NCBI GenBank assembly: GCA_965603365.1
Contig: CBFDCR010000042.1
Coordinates: forward strand, 1-40,900
Direction of reading: 5' to 3'
DNA from: JAHELQ01 sp965603365
Lineage (GTDB): Bacteria; Acidobacteriota; Aminicenantia; UBA2199
DNA length: 40,900 nucleotides
The translations under genes and the position numbers were made by a program. The notes below the pieces were generated by a model. That model ran no database searches. It saw only the letters and a list, made by a program, of their open reading frames with translations, and was not told the DNA's origin. The stretch's first letter is position 1. Each line of letters starts with the position of its first letter. Below, piece by piece: positions 39,430 to 40,900 of this stretch.

Positions 39430-40077
39430 ATGGAAATCGACATTATACTTAAAATAGTATTGGCCGCCGTCTTAGGCGGTATTATCGGCCTGGAGCGGGA
39501 ACTGGCCCAGAAAGAGGCGGGCTTACGCACCAATATCCTGATCGCCGTAGGCAGTACCTTGATCACCATCCTCTCGTTTAAAATCGCCGGGCTGTCCAAT
39601 GTCGCAGACCCGGCCCGTCTCACCGCCCAAATCGTGACCGGTATCGGCTTCTTGGGCGCCGGTGCCATCATCCAATCCCGGTTTGCCGTCCACGGTTTGA
39701 CTACCGCGGCCACCATCTGGACCGTTGCCGCCATCGGCATTGCCGTGGGCAGCGGCGATTACCTCATCTCATTCCTGGTCACCCTGCTGGTACTCATCAT
39801 CCTGACCCTGTTCCGCTATATTTCCGATCTGCTGGAACGGCAAAAAAAGCAGTACATCTATATCATCAGGATCGAAGATAAGGCGGCGTTGTTCATCGAA
39901 ATCAAAAAATTGATCCTGGAACTGGGGATTCACGCCATCAGCGCCAACCTGGGCAAGGCCAGGGATGGCTATGAGATCGAGCTTGTATTTACCACCTCGG
40001 AGACCAAGCATACCGGGTTTGTGGAACGGGTGATGCAGATCCAGGGGGTCAACAAACTCATCAGTGAAAGTCTGTAA
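39430..40077 (+). CDS. MgtC/SapB-family membrane protein
   Basis: 215 residues. GGIIGLERELAQKEAGLRTN, GIGFLGAGAII and GLTTAATIWTVAAIGIAVG are the family signature, spread over four or five helices, followed by a soluble C-terminal domain of about 80 residues (YIIRIEDKAALFIEIKK) of ACT-like appearance. The family supports magnesium homeostasis and stress survival, but the exact activity is uncertain. It begins 8 bp after the prenyltransferase and its stop overlaps the rdgB start. Confidence 0.9.
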   Translation: MEIDIILKIVLAAVLGGIIGLERELAQKEAGLRTNILIAVGSTLITILSFKIAGLSNVADPARLTAQIVTGIGFLGAGAIIQSRFAVHGLTTAATIWTVAAIGIAVGSGDYLISFLVTLLVLIILTLFRYISDLLERQKKQYIYIIRIEDKAALFIEIKKLILELGIHAISANLGKARDGYEIELVFTTSETKHTGFVERVMQIQGVNKLISESL

Positions 40078-40682
40078 TGAGAGAGATTAAACTCCTGATC
40101 GCCACCTTCAACCAGGGCAAGGTCCGGGAAATCGAAAGATTATTGACAGATCCCCGGCTCGCTGTCCACCTGTACTCGCTGGCAGACTTCCACATCACCG
40201 GTAAGGCACCGGAGAACGGCACCACCTTCCTGGCGAACGCTGCCGAAAAGTCGGTATTTTACAGCAAACTGGCCGGAGATGTATACACCGCGGCCGAAGA
40301 TTCCGGCCTAACCGTGCCGGGCCTGGGGGGTGCGCCGGGTATACTGTCAGCCCGTTATGCCGGAGCGGATGCCACCGACGACCGCAACATCGACAAATTA
40401 CTTCTAGAATTAGAAAATATTGCAGACCAGCGGGCCAAATTTGTCAGTGCGGTCTCCCTCAGCAGGGACGGCAAGTTGATTAAATCCTTCACCGGCGAAG
40501 TGGCGGGAGAGATCCTCTATAAACGCCGCGGCCATCACGGTTTCGGCTACGACCCCATCTTCTACTACCCCCCCCTCCAAAAAACCTTCGCCCAATTAAC
40601 CACCCAGGAAAAAAACAAAATATCCCACCGCGCCCACGCCTTCCGCCAACTCAAAGAGTACCTTCGTGACAAGAGGGAGTAG
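40077..40682 (+). CDS. rdgB: XTP/dITP pyrophosphatase (RdgB/HAM1)
   Basis: 201 residues. ATFNQGKVREIERLL, AEDSGLTVPGLGG, ARYAG, GFGYDPIFYYP and KISHRAHAF are the conserved HAM1 motifs. The enzyme removes non-canonical purine triphosphates (ITP, XTP) before they enter DNA. The start codon overlaps the mgtC stop (TAATG). The stop codon is joined directly to a palindrome. Confidence 0.95.
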   Translation: MREIKLLIATFNQGKVREIERLLTDPRLAVHLYSLADFHITGKAPENGTTFLANAAEKSVFYSKLAGDVYTAAEDSGLTVPGLGGAPGILSARYAGADATDDRNIDKLLLELENIADQRAKFVSAVSLSRDGKLIKSFTGEVAGEILYKRRGHHGFGYDPIFYYPPLQKTFAQLTTQEKNKISHRAHAFRQLKEYLRDKRE

Positions 40683-40701
40683 GGGCGCAGATCTGCGCCC
40701 C
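40682..40701. repeat. Perfect 20-bp palindrome at the rdgB stop
   Basis: GGGGCGCAGA at 40682-40691 is followed without spacer by its exact complement TCTGCGCCCC. The first G is the last base of the rdgB stop codon. Such GC-rich perfect palindromes are often dispersed repeats; no T-tract follows, so a Rho-independent terminator is less likely. Confidence 0.5.
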
Positions 40702-40780
40702 CTACAGGGCAATAAAAAACGGTTGGCAACTGGTAAGAGGTGAGCTGGCTGTTGGGTATTTTGCAATCTGCATGGCCTTA

Positions 40781-40864
40781 TCCCGTAGGAATGGGTCAAA
40801 ACCCCGCAGGGGCGGATCAAAGTTGCGTAAGGGTGGGTCAAATAGCCGTAGTTATTCCGGTAAA
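40781..40864 (+). repeat. Four 21-bp tandem repeats, possible heptapeptide repeat
   Basis: Units at 40781, 40802, 40823 and 40844, with consensus near CCGTARGGGTGGGTCAAA. Because 21 is a multiple of three, a frame from ATG 40772 to TAG 40873 encodes 33 residues with a repeating S-x-x-x-GGSK-like heptad. No ribosome site is seen, so I report the repeat rather than a gene. Confidence 0.5.
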
Positions 40865-40900
40865 AGTCAATAGGTGGAGTCTATTTTTTTGAAAAAGATT

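Overview
The window looks like a chromosomal segment of an uncultured Gram-negative-type bacterium. Housekeeping genes show clear Shine-Dalgarno sites and moderate GC content. The mix of a Ser/Thr kinase with a long TPR tail, large secreted repeat proteins, a gap-pgk-tpiA-secG cluster and an NtrY-type kinase would fit Acidobacteriota or candidate phylum Aminicenantes. That placement is an inference from gene content, not a proven assignment.

Layout. (1) 1-2456 is accessory DNA: two leftward XRE-type regulator genes (one cut by the window edge), overlapping divergent promoters, an MT-A70 adenine methyltransferase, and non-coding stretches rich in hairpins and a 21-bp degenerate tandem repeat. 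(2) 2457-11377 is a leftward two-gene unit for secreted proteins. One is a lysine-rich protein of unknown function. The other is a 2582-residue mosaic protein with an HEYGH metalloprotease-like core and three arrays of repeats. (3) 11915-24837 is one rightward operon with tight overlaps. It encodes a type IV secretion system: a VirD4/TraD coupling ATPase, VirB2, B3 and B4, two paralogous VirB5/TrbJ-like proteins, B6, B8, B9, B10 and B11, plus four small membrane proteins or lipoproteins I cannot assign. (4) 24830-26223 is an AT-rich excisionase-like gene and a tyrosine integrase, ending against the 3' end of an intact tRNA-Arg(CCT). (5) 26380-40900 is core chromosome: NtrY-like kinase, a membrane protein, an HD-domain protein, kinase-TPR, tRNA-Ser and tRNA-Leu, secG, tpiA, pgk, gap, a methyltransferase, a UbiA-type prenyltransferase, MgtC and RdgB.

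Regions 3 and 4 together read as the right part of an integrative conjugative element (ICE) inserted at tRNA-Arg. I saw no second copy of the tRNA 3' end and no relaxase. The element therefore probably continues beyond the left edge, so regions 1 and 2 may be its cargo; alternatively, the secretion system has lost mobilisation functions. The most unusual observations are the tandem VirB5-like paralogues, the unassigned operon genes, start codons only 5-6 nt after predicted -10 boxes (leaderless layout) on accessory genes, three TGTCAGTAWA sites between integrase and tRNA, and a 46-residue extended TPR array in the kinase. All functional statements come from motif and family recognition by eye; no searches were run.
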